The position numbers were made by a program, and so were the translations under genes. A stretch of DNA of 64,000 nucleotides, taken from positions 1 through 64,000 of the forward strand of contig NZ_JHYI01000011.1 in NCBI RefSeq assembly GCF_000621445.1, in the 5' to 3' direction. The notes beneath the pieces are model-generated. The model made no database searches. It was not told where the DNA came from and saw nothing but the letters and a program-made list of their open reading frames with translations. Positions 41,382-49,683 of this stretch are shown in pieces; the stretch's first letter is position 1; each line of letters begins with the position of its first letter. Source of the DNA: Alkalihalobacillus bogoriensis ATCC BAA-922. GTDB taxonomy: Bacteria; Bacillota; Bacilli; Bacillales; Bacillaceae_F.

Positions 41382-41507
41382 CTATTTTTTCTTTTTCTTT
41401 TGCTTATCAGCGACCATTTCACTTGCGACTTCTTCATTAAACATTGATTCTGTTGGTGTTTGATTGTTTGTTAATGCTTTATTTTTTTGTGGATTTCGCT
41501 TTTTCAT
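41382..41507 (-). CDS. Small basic protein, 41 aa
   Basis: ATG at 41507 follows AAAAGGAGGGGTATCG. The product starts MKKRNPQKNKALTNNQTPTE and ends in a Lys-rich tail (DKQKKKKK). No hydrophobic segment. The composition recalls minor spore proteins, but no family was recognised. It is divergent from the SIMPL gene. Confidence 0.6.
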   Translation of the reverse strand: MKKRNPQKNKALTNNQTPTESMFNEEVASEMVADKQKKKKK

Positions 41508-41615
41508 CGATACCCCTCCTTTTCTTTTAGCGTGTGCGAGTTTAAAAAGATTTATTTCAAAAGAAGAAGCTGAATATATTGGAAATGAAGAAGCAAAATG
41601 GGGAGGGCATGAACG

Positions 41616-42281
41616 TTGAATAAACATGAAAATGGGTCGATTGGAAAACATACGATAACAGTCATTGGAAAAGGAATTGTGAATGTTTATCCTGATGTTT
41701 TGAACATTACGATTGGAATTGTAACAAGAGCAGAGACGTCAGCACAAGCCTTAGAAGAAAATGTCGTGGTCATGAATCGTGTTCGAAATCAGCTCGAACA
41801 AATTGGCGTAACAAGTGAACAAATAGAGACAGATTCATTTCGGGTCAACCCTGTATATGATTATACGGAAGGACTTTCCCAAATAAGAGGCTTTGAAGTG
41901 GAGCATCTTATAAATGTGACATTTTCTAATATTGAACAAGGTGGACTGATTTACGAAGCTGCAGTGTCAGCGGGAGCTAATATAGCAAGAGGATTGCAAT
42001 TCTCTGTCGCTGAACCACAACTCGTATATAATCAAGCATTGGAATTGGCGATGAGCAATGCAAGAGAAAAAGCAGAAGTTCTTCTTTCCCACCTTCCTGT
42101 CTCCCTTTCACTAATTCCTGTTCAAATTAAAGAGCAACCGCCGCATCAAATGTCTGTACATGAATTACGTTCAGACTTTGTCTTAAGTACAAATGCGTCA
42201 ATGGCTCCACCAATAGAACCAAAGGAATTTACAATCGAAGCTAATGTAACAGTTATCTATTCTTACTCGGGCGTTCAATGA
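41616..42281 (+). CDS. SIMPL (DUF541) domain protein
   Basis: The start is TTG after GGGGAGGGCATGAACG. The family features TITVIGKGIVNVYPDVLNIT IGIVT, EQIGVTSEQIETDSFRVNPV, GFEVEHLINVTF and AREKAEVLLSHL are visible. The 221-residue chain has no clear signal peptide although many SIMPL proteins are exported. Function is unknown; related proteins protect against oxidative stress in other bacteria. Confidence 0.87.
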   Translation: MNKHENGSIGKHTITVIGKGIVNVYPDVLNITIGIVTRAETSAQALEENVVVMNRVRNQLEQIGVTSEQIETDSFRVNPVYDYTEGLSQIRGFEVEHLINVTFSNIEQGGLIYEAAVSAGANIARGLQFSVAEPQLVYNQALELAMSNAREKAEVLLSHLPVSLSLIPVQIKEQPPHQMSVHELRSDFVLSTNASMAPPIEPKEFTIEANVTVIYSYSGVQ

Positions 42282-42364
42282 TTTGTCACAATTTGTCCAT
42301 CCCTAATATGTTACTATTAACATAGTGAAAACAGTAGAAATTTAAATCGGTAAGGAGTGATACG

Positions 42365-42469
42365 ATGGGTGGCGCAATCGCAGCAATTTTAGGAATTAGC
42401 GGAATGGCAGTTGTGGTAAGTATCGTTTTAGCTGTCATGATGCTGAAAATGTCAGAGCGTAGCTTATAG
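42365..42469 (+). CDS. Small single-helix membrane protein, 34 aa
   Basis: ATG follows TAAGGAGTGATACG. The product is MGGAIAAILGISGMAVVVSI then VLAVMMLKMSERSL: one long membrane helix with a short basic tail. A terminator follows 22 bases later, so it is a monocistronic micro-gene. Not assignable to a family; a regulator or subunit of a membrane complex is possible. Confidence 0.65.
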   Translation: MGGAIAAILGISGMAVVVSIVLAVMMLKMSERSL

Positions 42470-42490
42470 TATCCGATACTAAGATACGAG

Positions 42491-42522
42491 AACTGCTTCA
42501 TTAATGGAGCAGTTTTTTTGTG
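42491..42522 (+). terminator. Terminator of the 34-aa membrane protein gene
   Basis: GAACTGCTTC, loop ATTAAT, GGAGCAGTT, T7. Confidence 0.88.
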
Positions 42523-42738
42523 TGAAAAATGCGGTTAATTAAGAATAGATTGCGTAACAATACTCTATGAAAGGGTTGTTACATAAACAAGGACACAAAA
42601 ATGAAAATGTTTGCATACAATAAATTCTAAAAAAGTATGTAAAAATAGTGTGAAAAAATCAAATTAAAACCCCTTATTTTCCACATTTTTTGATATAATA
42701 TAAACAACCTTATTCTTATCTCAGATAGGAGGTTTATG

Positions 42739-43935
42739 ATGATTATTAATCGTAAAAAACAACCAACGAAAGCTTTCGGAATATTTAAAATATTCTTTGT
42801 TTATATAAGCGTTTTACTTTTATCCTTTGCTGGAATCGTTTATTTTTCTGTTCAACAATGGGCGACAACAGAAGAAGGAAGATTACCTGTAAAAACAGCA
42901 GTTGTCTTACATGCCGTTAATGAAAATCTTGTCACACCAGATATTAAAAGACCTAGTTTTTTGGCGGGGAGTGGAACATCAACGTTAAAGCGTGAGGAAA
43001 TGATGATACCTGTTCGGGATGGTTCAAACATAAGGGCAAGGATGTACCGCCCAAGTGGAGAGGGGCCATATCCGATTGTTATGTATTATCATGGAGGAGC
43101 TTTTTTAGAAGGGTATGGCAATATTGATACACATGATAATATTGTTCGCTCACTTGCTGCGCGAACAAACAGTGTTGTTATTTCTGTCGGTTATCGCCTT
43201 GCTCCTGAATATGTATTTCCTACAGCGATTGAAGATAGTTATGATGCGCTTGTTTGGGCGGTCGAATCGGCTAACACATTCAATGGGGACGCTGCGAAAG
43301 TCGTTGTAGCAGGGGATAGTGCAGGTGGGAATATTGCAACGGCTGTGGCGTTAATGTCCAACTATGAACAAGGTCCAGAGTTGCAGGCGCAAATTTTATA
43401 TTATCCACTCACAACTTTTAATGACCTTTCCTTTCCATCAAGGGAGCAGTATGATAGTGGGTACTTTCTATTATCAAGAGGAGTTATGAATTTGGCAAGA
43501 GATAAATATACACCTGAAGAATATATGTGGTCAAGTCCATATACTTCACCACTAGAAGCCCCAGATTTATCAGGATTACCTCCAACATTAATTATAACAG
43601 CAGAATTTGATCCACTTCGAGATGAAGGTGAAGCCTATGCAAGACGCTTAGCTGAAAGTGGTGTTCCTGTTCGAGCCCAAAGATACAATGGAGTCATGCA
43701 CGGGTTTATATCCTTTTTTGAAGTGATGGACGTAGGCAAACATGGATTACAGCAAACATCCTACTTCCTCAAACAAGTATTGCATGAAGAAACAGTCCCG
43801 ACACAAGACACATTCACAGTAACAATCATCGAACAACCAAGTGAAAAAAGATTCCGAGAACAAGTAGAAGCCTATGCTATAGCCAGTTTCCTCATAAGCA
43901 AACAAGCATCATCGATCATTCCATTACGATACTAA
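42739..43935 (+). CDS. Membrane-anchored esterase/lipase (HSL family)
   Basis: ATG 42739 is six bases from AGGAGG; ATG 42736 is only three. A signal anchor at about residues 13-38 leads to an alpha/beta hydrolase of the hormone-sensitive-lipase group: IVMYYHGGAFLEGYG, SVGYRLAPEYVFPTAIEDSY, nucleophile VVAGDSAGGNIATAVAL, acid in TAEFDPLRDEGEAYA, His in VMHGFISFFEVM. An additional C-terminal stretch of about 45 residues is unusual. It probably hydrolyses small acyl esters at the outer face of the membrane. A possible TATAAT lies at 42694. Confidence 0.9.
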   Translation: MIINRKKQPTKAFGIFKIFFVYISVLLLSFAGIVYFSVQQWATTEEGRLPVKTAVVLHAVNENLVTPDIKRPSFLAGSGTSTLKREEMMIPVRDGSNIRARMYRPSGEGPYPIVMYYHGGAFLEGYGNIDTHDNIVRSLAARTNSVVISVGYRLAPEYVFPTAIEDSYDALVWAVESANTFNGDAAKVVVAGDSAGGNIATAVALMSNYEQGPELQAQILYYPLTTFNDLSFPSREQYDSGYFLLSRGVMNLARDKYTPEEYMWSSPYTSPLEAPDLSGLPPTLIITAEFDPLRDEGEAYARRLAESGVPVRAQRYNGVMHGFISFFEVMDVGKHGLQQTSYFLKQVLHEETVPTQDTFTVTIIEQPSEKRFREQVEAYAIASFLISKQASSIIPLRY

Positions 43936-43937
43936 AG

Positions 43938-43978
43938 CCAAAAAATCCAAGGTCGCTCTTTGACCTTGGATTTTTTGG
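43938..43978 (+). terminator. Terminator of the esterase gene, partly duplicated downstream
   Basis: CCAAAAAATCCAAGGTC, loop GCTCTTT, GACCTTGGATTTTTTGG. The right part recurs as CGGTCGCTCTTTGACCTTGG at 44061-44080 with ATGTTTTGG after it. Confidence 0.88.
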
Positions 43979-44094
43979 CGAAGCCCCGGTAGAAGCCGCT
44001 GCCACAAAAGCAAAGGGGCGGGTTTCCCCTTTGCGCGCAGCGAGCGGAGACCGAATGGGCGCGGTCGCTCTTTGACCTTGGATGTTTTGGCTTA
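43979..44094. repeat. GC-rich intergenic segment between hairpin halves
   Basis: About 80 bases (AGCCCCGGTAGAAGCCGCTG ... GCGCAGCGAGCGGAGACCGA) are far richer in G+C than the surrounding DNA and contain AAAGGGGCGGG/CCCCTTT inverted arms. They separate the terminator from a copy of its right half. No gene; looks like an inserted or duplicated non-coding element. Confidence 0.55.
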
Positions 44095-44116
44095 TAAGAA
44101 ATAAAAATTTTGGTAC
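44094..44116. repeat. Repeat family B, fragment
   Basis: ATAAGAAATAAAAATTTTGG at the end of the GC-rich segment matches the left end of family B. Confidence 0.45.
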
Positions 44117-44120
44117 TAGT

Positions 44121-44672
44121 TTATACGATCCATGTATGAATATGTTCTTGTATGACAGGAAGATCCTGGATTGAAAACGGTGTAAAGTGATTTAATAATA
44201 AAAACAAACAAACGACAGAAAAAAACGGGAGCGGGTGTTGGAGAAAACGAGGTGCGCGAATATGGCTTGCTAAAAATAAATAAAGTAAAAATAATATCCC
44301 TGCAACGATGACGCTCATCACTTGAATCGAACTAATCATCGATTCTTGAGGTAACATAAAGCCTAACATCGCTCCCATCATTCCGCCCATCACTCCAGAA
44401 ATAATCCCGTCAAGGATGACAAGAAGGCCTTTTGGCCAACCGACAATAATTCCTATGAATGCAGCAAGTAGCATACTAATAAAAGTACAAATAAAATAAG
44501 GGTAAGGGGACAAAGTAGTTAATAACATGCCAATCATAAGACCAGCAGTTGTACTAATTGTCATTGTAATCGTCATACTCATCATTGTTGTTAACGCTGT
44601 TTTACATAAGTACACCATGATGATAACCCAGAGCGTAAGAATCCCAAATGTTGTGAAATAAATTACTGTCAT
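44121..44672 (-). CDS. Polytopic membrane protein, 183 aa
   Basis: About five to six hydrophobic segments fill the chain, one with a small-residue and methionine-rich loop GVMGGMMGAMLGFMLPQESM. ATG at 44672 follows GAGGAGCTGTAAA. No family recognised; the methionine-rich stretch recalls metal-linked membrane proteins, which is only a loose impression. It stands alone, divergent from the aldo-keto reductase gene. Confidence 0.72.
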   Translation of the reverse strand: MTVIYFTTFGILTLWVIIMVYLCKTALTTMMSMTITMTISTTAGLMIGMLLTTLSPYPYFICTFISMLLAAFIGIIVGWPKGLLVILDGIISGVMGGMMGAMLGFMLPQESMISSIQVMSVIVAGILFLLYLFLASHIRAPRFLQHPLPFFSVVCLFLLLNHFTPFSIQDLPVIQEHIHTWIV

Positions 44673-44807
44673 TTTACAGCTCCTCCTATATGTATATAAC
44701 TAATGTATCTTATGATGACAGGCTCACATTTAGTCTAGTTTCTTTCGTTTGACATGGGTTGAAAAGGACGTAATACTTGAAGAAATAGGAAGAGGTGGTG
44801 TTCGAAA

Positions 44808-45710
44808 ATGAAACAAAATCAATTAGGAAAGAGTGAGTTGTTCGTATCGGAAATTGGGCTAGGCTGTATGTCATTTCAATCTGAGCAAAAACAAACGGGA
44901 ACCCGTGTAATAGAGGAAGCCATCGATCGCGGAATTAACTTTTTTGATACAGCAGATTTATATGAGTACGGCTTGAATGAACAGCTTGTGGGAAGTGCCC
45001 TTAAGGGAAAACGACAAGACATTATTCTAGCTACAAAAGTAGGAAATCGCTGGAATGAAGATAAGCAAGGGTGGCATTGGGATCCATCAAAATCATACAT
45101 AAAAACAGCCGTAAAGGAAAGTTTACAACGATTACAAACTGACTACCTTGATTTATATCAACTTCATGGTGGAACAATCCAAGACCCTATCGATGAAACA
45201 ATTGAAGCGTTTGAGGAGTTACAAAAAGAAGGACTAATTCGCTATTACGGAATATCCTCAATCCGACCGAACGTTATTCGAGAATATACAAAAAAATCAA
45301 ATATCGTCAGTGTCATGATGCAATATAGTATTTTTGATAGGCGACCTGAAGAAGAAATGTTAAACTTTCTCCATGAAAATGAAATAAGTGTCATTGCAAG
45401 GGGACCAGTGGCGCGAGGGTTGTTAACAGACAAATGGCAAAAGAAAGTAGTTGAAAATGGGTACTTAGATTATTCAAAAGCTGAAGTAGAAACACTTATT
45501 CAAAAAATAGAAACGTTACCCGTGCCGTTATTGTCGACCGCCTTATCATATGTGTTAACTCCAAAGGCAGTTGCAACAGCGATTCCTGGTGCGCGCACTG
45601 TCGAGCAATTAGAAGAGATAGTAAACTCATATGAAGAAACGCTATCAAATGAACAGCGAGAGCAAATCAAAGCGTGGGCCAAAGCATCTGTGTATGAAGC
45701 ACAACGCTAA
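44808..45710 (+). CDS. Aldo/keto reductase
   Basis: Catalytic tetrad residues are seen in order: Asp in NFFDTADLYEYG, Tyr in the same motif, Lys in IILATKVGNRW and His in DLYQLHGGTIQD. The NADPH-binding end is TAIPGARTVEQLEE. The 300-residue protein belongs to the general-stress YhdN-like group. Start ATG after AGAGGTGGTGTTCG. Substrate undetermined. Terminated by a GCTGTCGA-type hairpin at 45718. Confidence 0.92.
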   Translation: MKQNQLGKSELFVSEIGLGCMSFQSEQKQTGTRVIEEAIDRGINFFDTADLYEYGLNEQLVGSALKGKRQDIILATKVGNRWNEDKQGWHWDPSKSYIKTAVKESLQRLQTDYLDLYQLHGGTIQDPIDETIEAFEELQKEGLIRYYGISSIRPNVIREYTKKSNIVSVMMQYSIFDRRPEEEMLNFLHENEISVIARGPVARGLLTDKWQKKVVENGYLDYSKAEVETLIQKIETLPVPLLSTALSYVLTPKAVATAIPGARTVEQLEEIVNSYEETLSNEQREQIKAWAKASVYEAQR

Positions 45711-45717
45711 TATAAGA

Positions 45718-45748
45718 AAGGCTGTCGATGTTTATCGACCGCCTTTCT
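45718..45748 (+). terminator. Terminator of the aldo/keto reductase gene
   Basis: AAAGGCTGTCGAT and ATCGACCGCCTTT arms with TTCTT tail, closely matching that of cheV in sequence. Confidence 0.75.
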
Positions 45749-45759
45749 TGCGAGTGTTA

Positions 45760-45940
45760 ATGGACATTTATTCCGCTAAATGGGCAGAAAAACCGGTTTC
45801 CTCAGTGCTATCGGACGTCTATTCCGCTATTTCACGAAAATCCAGTGTTTTTGCGACTAGAAAAGGGAAATAACGGAACAGATGTCCGTAAAAAAGAAAA
45901 ATAACCTCGAATCTAATGATATAGCGGAATATATGTCCGA
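45760..45940. repeat. Repeat family C, locus 2
   Basis: Forward motifs TGGACATTTATTCCGCTAA (from 45761) and CGGACGTCTATTCCGCTAT (from 45812), then inverted TAACGGAACAGATGTCCG (from about 45871) and ATAGCGGAATATATGTCCG (from 45921). Spacing within pairs is again 51 bases. Nothing else occupies the 45711-46010 gap except hairpins. Confidence 0.8.
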
Positions 45941-45960
45941 AAGCGTAATTGGGGAGGAGG

Positions 45961-45991
45961 CGGGTACAAAATTGTTACTTTGTACCCGTTA
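45961..45991. terminator. Hairpin downstream of ampS
   Basis: CGGGTACAAA and TTTGTACCCG, a 10-bp perfect stem with loop ATTGTTAC, 20 bases past the stop of the minus-strand gene. Confidence 0.65.
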
Positions 45992-46010
45992 GCCTCTTGT
46001 TCCACTTTAA

Positions 46011-47243
46011 TTAAAATGCCCAGTTTCCATCACGGAATAATGGTTCACGTGTTCCATCCGCAGTAATGCCATCGATGTTCATATCGGCAGAACCAATCAT
46101 GAAGTCAACATGTGTAATACTTGTGTTTAATCCGTTTTTCGCTAGCTCTTCTTTAGACATCGTTTTCCCACCTTCAAGGTTAAAGGCATACGCACTTCCG
46201 ATAGCAAGATGGTTTGAAGCATTTTCATCAAATAACGTATTGTAGAAAATAATGTTAGAGTTTGAAATCGGTGAATCATGTGGAACGAGTGCGACTTCTC
46301 CTAGAAAGGCAGCACCTTCATCCGTTTCGACTAAACGTTTTAATGTTTCATAGCCTTCTTCTGCTTTATAGTCGATAATTTTTCCGTTTTCAAATGTTAA
46401 AGTGAAGTTCGAAATTAATGTTCCACCGTAGTTTAAAGGTTTTGTACTAGAAACGGTACCGTTTACACCGTCTTTTTGTGGTGCAGTAAATACTTCTTCA
46501 GTTGGCATGTTTGCAATAAAGTATGTGCCTGCTTCGTTTTCACTTCCGGCTCCTGCCCATAAATGCTTTTCAGGCAGCTCGATGTATAAGTCAGTGCCTT
46601 TTGCTGTATAGTGAAGCTTTTTATACTTTTTCTCATTTAATGTTTGTACTTTGGCTGTTAAATTGTCTGTATGTTCTTTCCAAGCAGAAACAGGGTCATT
46701 TTCTGTCACTCTTGTTGCTGCAAAAATAGCATCCCATAGTTTTTCGACTGCTGTTGCTTCATCGTCTTGAGGGAATACTTTTTTCGCCCAGCCTGGTGAA
46801 GCGGCAGCAGCAACAGTCCAAGCGACTTTGTCGGATTGAACATAAGAACGGAACGTATCCATCGCTTTTCCACTAGCTTTATTCGCATTGGCCATTCGTT
46901 CTGGGTCTACTCCTTTTAGTAAATCAGGGTTGTTAGCTACGATGCTTAAAAATCCTGCGCCATCTTCAGCCATTTTTTCATACCCTTTTGCTTTCCACTC
47001 GGGAAATTCATGGAATGCTTCATCTGGAGCCATTTTATATTTTAGTAATGTTAGTTCTTCGTCATTCCATTCCACATGAACGTTTTTTGCCCCTGCTTCA
47101 TAGGCTTTTTTTGCGACAAGACGAACAAAGTCAATGGAATTTAACGGTGCGTTTACAACGAGGGTTTGGTTTTTTTGAATGTTAATCCCAACTTTTACCG
47201 TTAATTCAGCATACTTTTCTAAATTTGTTTGTAAATTGCTCAT
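46011..47243 (-). CDS. ampS: Aminopeptidase AmpS (M29 family)
   Basis: The 410-residue protein shows family M29 blocks: EKYAELTVKVGINIQKNQTL, KNVHVEWNDEELT, WAGAGSENEAGTYFIANMPT EEVFTAPQ, FENGKIIDYKAEEG, GEVALVPHDSPISNSN, HLAIGSAYAFNLEGG and THVDFMIGSADMNIDGI. The Glu, His and Asp residues of these blocks bind the two metal ions. It is a cytoplasmic metallo-aminopeptidase. ATG after AAGGGTGATTTT. Single-gene unit. Confidence 0.94.
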   Translation of the reverse strand: MSNLQTNLEKYAELTVKVGINIQKNQTLVVNAPLNSIDFVRLVAKKAYEAGAKNVHVEWNDEELTLLKYKMAPDEAFHEFPEWKAKGYEKMAEDGAGFLSIVANNPDLLKGVDPERMANANKASGKAMDTFRSYVQSDKVAWTVAAAASPGWAKKVFPQDDEATAVEKLWDAIFAATRVTENDPVSAWKEHTDNLTAKVQTLNEKKYKKLHYTAKGTDLYIELPEKHLWAGAGSENEAGTYFIANMPTEEVFTAPQKDGVNGTVSSTKPLNYGGTLISNFTLTFENGKIIDYKAEEGYETLKRLVETDEGAAFLGEVALVPHDSPISNSNIIFYNTLFDENASNHLAIGSAYAFNLEGGKTMSKEELAKNGLNTSITHVDFMIGSADMNIDGITADGTREPLFRDGNWAF

Positions 47244-47310
47244 AAAATCACCCTTATCTATGTATTCAATTCTCTTTCATCTTAACATTTTATGGAGAAA
47301 TGCAAAACAA

Positions 47311-47335
47311 AAAAGGGGTCATCCCCCTTTTACTG
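47311..47335 (-). terminator. Terminator of the CxxC protein gene
   Basis: On the minus strand AAAAGGGGGATGACCCCTTTTTTG: eight-bp stem, four-base loop, T tail. Confidence 0.82.
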
Positions 47336-47575
47336 TCCTGCAATGGCTCGTTTTTTAAACATTTGTTCATCTTCAATTAAGCCACAAGAACCACATTGAA
47401 TTTTTCTTTCTGGTCCACGGTAAGGGAGATGAAAAGGATCTAACTTATCATTTGTGAACTGTTCAACAACTTCCCCTGTTTGTGGATGAAGCTTAACCGG
47501 AGTGGCTTGTTGTTCAATAATATTAAACCTTGAACGATTTGTTTTACAACTCGGACATAAGTATGGATGAGTCAT
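47330..47575 (-). CDS. Zinc-ribbon-like small protein, 81 aa
   Basis: ATG 47575 follows AGGAGGTGTGATC (an upstream GTG lies inside that site). Two CxxC pairs, [13 protein letters not shown] near the start and [15 protein letters not shown] near the end, are likely to hold one zinc ion. The middle has [17 protein letters not shown] and [14 protein letters not shown]. It is a conserved small Bacillaceae type without known function. It lies 30 bases from the next minus-strand gene and may share its transcript. Confidence 0.75.
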   Translation of the reverse strand: MTHPYLCPSCKTNRSRFNIIEQQATPVKLHPQTGEVVEQFTNDKLDPFHLPYRGPERKIQCGSCGLIEDEQMFKKRAIAGQ

Positions 47576-47606
47576 GATCACACCTCCTGCCCTTATTATC
47601 TCCGCT

Positions 47607-48191
47607 TTACTCTTCTATATTCTGTTTATACTTTAAAGAATTGGCCATTAAAAAAAGCTTTTTCGCCTCTGTTTTATACTCAGGATATGCCGTTGTATAA
47701 GAGATTTGCACAATAAAATGCTCATCATCAATCGTAAGACCTAAAGTATGGAGGTGAATATCATTTTGATTTTCCATTTGTCCCGTTGTATAAAACCAAG
47801 CATTTTGCAATTGCGCATATGGAAGTGTTGCTGGGTCAACGTGCTTCATATTCGTTACATATTCTTCTAATGAAGTTTCAGTTTCTTGTTTTAATTGTTC
47901 TAGTGTTTCCTCATTTGGGTTATTACTAATAGCAAGGTAGTTTCTTTCATTAGAAAGGTCGGTTACAAGACTTCCTAACCCATCGACATTAGAAAATTTA
48001 TATTCATCTAAGAGGATATGGAGTGAATACTCGAATTCAGCGTGATGACGTTCTACATAAGAACCAAAATCCCCTAATGTTTCTACTGTTGTGCTTGTTT
48101 GTTCGGAGTCTACGAAATAAACAGCATAACCGATAGAAAGAAGGATGAGTACCACAATCATGAGAGGGACATATTTGATTTTTACTTTCAT
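47607..48191 (-). CDS. Membrane-anchored protein, 194 aa, unknown
   Basis: ATG 48191 follows TTTAAAGGAGTAGG; the extra 20 codons upstream lack a site. A single N-terminal helix ([20 protein letters not shown]) anchors an extracytoplasmic domain rich in acidic and helical stretches ([40 protein letters not shown]). No family recognised. It is divergent from uvsE. Confidence 0.72.
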   Translation of the reverse strand: MKVKIKYVPLMIVVLILLSIGYAVYFVDSEQTSTTVETLGDFGSYVERHHAEFEYSLHILLDEYKFSNVDGLGSLVTDLSNERNYLAISNNPNEETLEQLKQETETSLEEYVTNMKHVDPATLPYAQLQNAWFYTTGQMENQNDIHLHTLGLTIDDEHFIVQISYTTAYPEYKTEAKKLFLMANSLKYKQNIEE

Positions 48192-48339
48192 ACTGTTTCC
48201 TACTCCTTTAAGCCGTTCAACGTATAGTTTCTTTATACCATAACTTGTCATATAATAAATACCATTATGAAATGATTTTGTTAATTTCCTTTATTTTTAG
48301 GAAAAAAAATAACTCTGAAAAAAAAGATGGAGATATACG

Positions 48340-49236
48340 ATGAGATTTGGATATGCATGTATTAACCTTTCCCTACCTTCGAAATTAAAAACTTGCCGAC
48401 TTGGTACTGTTGAAAAAGAAGGGATGAAAAAAGTAAAAGAGCTTACAATTTCTAATTTTAAAGAAGTGTTAGCCATTCTTCAGTGGAATAAAGCCCACGA
48501 CATTTTGTTTTATCGAGTAAGTAGTGATATTGTCCCGTTTGGCAGTCATCCGATTCTAGATTGGAAATGGTGGGAAGATGAGGATGTTCTGCAAATTACA
48601 AATGAAATAAAAAGACTGAAAACAAAAGAGAACATGAGGTTAAGTGTTCATCCAGGGCAATATACGGTATTAAATTCACCACGTAAAGAAGTAGTCAGAA
48701 ATGCTATCCTTGATTTAGAATATCATAACCGGTTACTTGAGCTAGTGGGTGGTACAGATATGATTATTCATGTCGGTGGAGCTTATGGTGACAAAGAAAA
48801 AGCAAAAACACGATTTATTGACGAGTATCTTCAGTTAAGTCCAGCAGTTAAACAGAAACTTAGATTAGAAAATGATGATAAAGTATTCACGGTTGCTGAT
48901 GTGTTGGATATTTCAGCCAAGACGAAAGTACCGGTTTGTTTTGATATCCATCATCATATTTGTAACGAAGCAAAAGAAAAAGAGTCAAAGGTATATATTC
49001 AAGATGTCCTCCGCACGTGGGAAGGCATAGGAACCCCGAAATTTCACATTAGTAGTGGACGAGAGCATAAAAAGGATACAGCTCATCATGATTATATTTT
49101 TCTTGATGATTATTTGAGCTTAGCTCATTACATTTCAGGTTATGAAGTGGATATTATGATCGAAGCGAAGCAAAAAGACAAAGCATTGTTACAATTAAGA
49201 AAAGACATTCAGAATGTAAATTTCACGGAGATGTGA
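48340..49236 (+). CDS. uvsE: UV DNA damage endonuclease
   Basis: The opening MRFGYACINLSLPSKLKTCR and the blocks LFYRVSSDIVPFGSHP, RLSVHPGQYTVLNSP, DMIIHVGGAYGDKEKA, RLENDDKVFTVADVL, PVCFDIHHHICN and HISSGREHKKDTAHHDYI define UvsE/UVDE, a TIM-barrel enzyme that nicks DNA 5' to UV photoproducts. Metal ligands (E, H, D) are all there. In Bacillus the gene acts in spore UV resistance. 298 aa. ATG follows GATGGAGATATACG. Confidence 0.94.
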   Translation: MRFGYACINLSLPSKLKTCRLGTVEKEGMKKVKELTISNFKEVLAILQWNKAHDILFYRVSSDIVPFGSHPILDWKWWEDEDVLQITNEIKRLKTKENMRLSVHPGQYTVLNSPRKEVVRNAILDLEYHNRLLELVGGTDMIIHVGGAYGDKEKAKTRFIDEYLQLSPAVKQKLRLENDDKVFTVADVLDISAKTKVPVCFDIHHHICNEAKEKESKVYIQDVLRTWEGIGTPKFHISSGREHKKDTAHHDYIFLDDYLSLAHYISGYEVDIMIEAKQKDKALLQLRKDIQNVNFTEM

Positions 49237-49255
49237 GATTTACATTCTTTTTTTG
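49208..49255 (+). terminator. Terminator of uvsE
   Basis: GAATGTAAATTTCAC and GTGAGATTTACATTC with T7; it begins inside the last codons. Confidence 0.87.
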
Positions 49256-49258
49256 AAA

Positions 49259-49331
49259 GTTAAGAAAGTAGAAAAAATTTGGTATAGCAGGAAGCTTTGA
49301 AAGAATAGACGCTCCCGCATTTTTCTTATTC
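49259..49331. repeat. Repeat family B, copy 5 (internally deleted)
   Basis: TTAAGAAAGTAGAAAAAATT, GGTATAGCAGGAAGCTTTGA then directly AGACGCTCCCGCATTTTTCT TATT. The central ~35 bases of the full element are missing but both inverted ends are kept. Confidence 0.75.
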
Positions 49332-49413
49332 CTTTCTTGGCAGGAAAAATATGAATGAACGAAGACAAAGCAACATAGGATGAAATGAATGACTAACATA
49401 GGGAGGGTATTGA

Positions 49414-49659
49414 ATGTCAAACCAAGACCAAGAAAGAGCTGGATATGAACAAAGTAGCCCGAAAATGGTTTCACTTGTCGACCCTTATGTCTATCAAGCA
49501 TTTCAATCATTTTTAGGCAAACATGTTGTCGTCCAAACGACGAAAGAAAGCTTACGAGGAGTCGTTTGTGATGTAAAGCCTGATCACGTTGTCATTGATG
49601 TATCTGGAGCACAGTTTTTCGTAAGAACACAAACGATCATTTGGGTTATGCCGTATTAA
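49414..49659 (+). CDS. DUF2642 protein (YuzF type), 81 aa
   Basis: ATG after AGGGAGGGTATTG. The conserved part is VSLVDPYVYQAFQSFLGKHV VVQTTKESLRGVVCDVKPDH VVIDV, ending QTIIWVMPY: an Sm-like small beta barrel as in DUF2642 proteins, which are frequent in spore coat contexts. It is 24 bases before the manganese catalase gene, so the two are co-expressed. Confidence 0.85.
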   Translation: MSNQDQERAGYEQSSPKMVSLVDPYVYQAFQSFLGKHVVVQTTKESLRGVVCDVKPDHVVIDVSGAQFFVRTQTIIWVMPY

Positions 49660-49683
49660 ACACTAGAATAGGAGGTTTTCACT

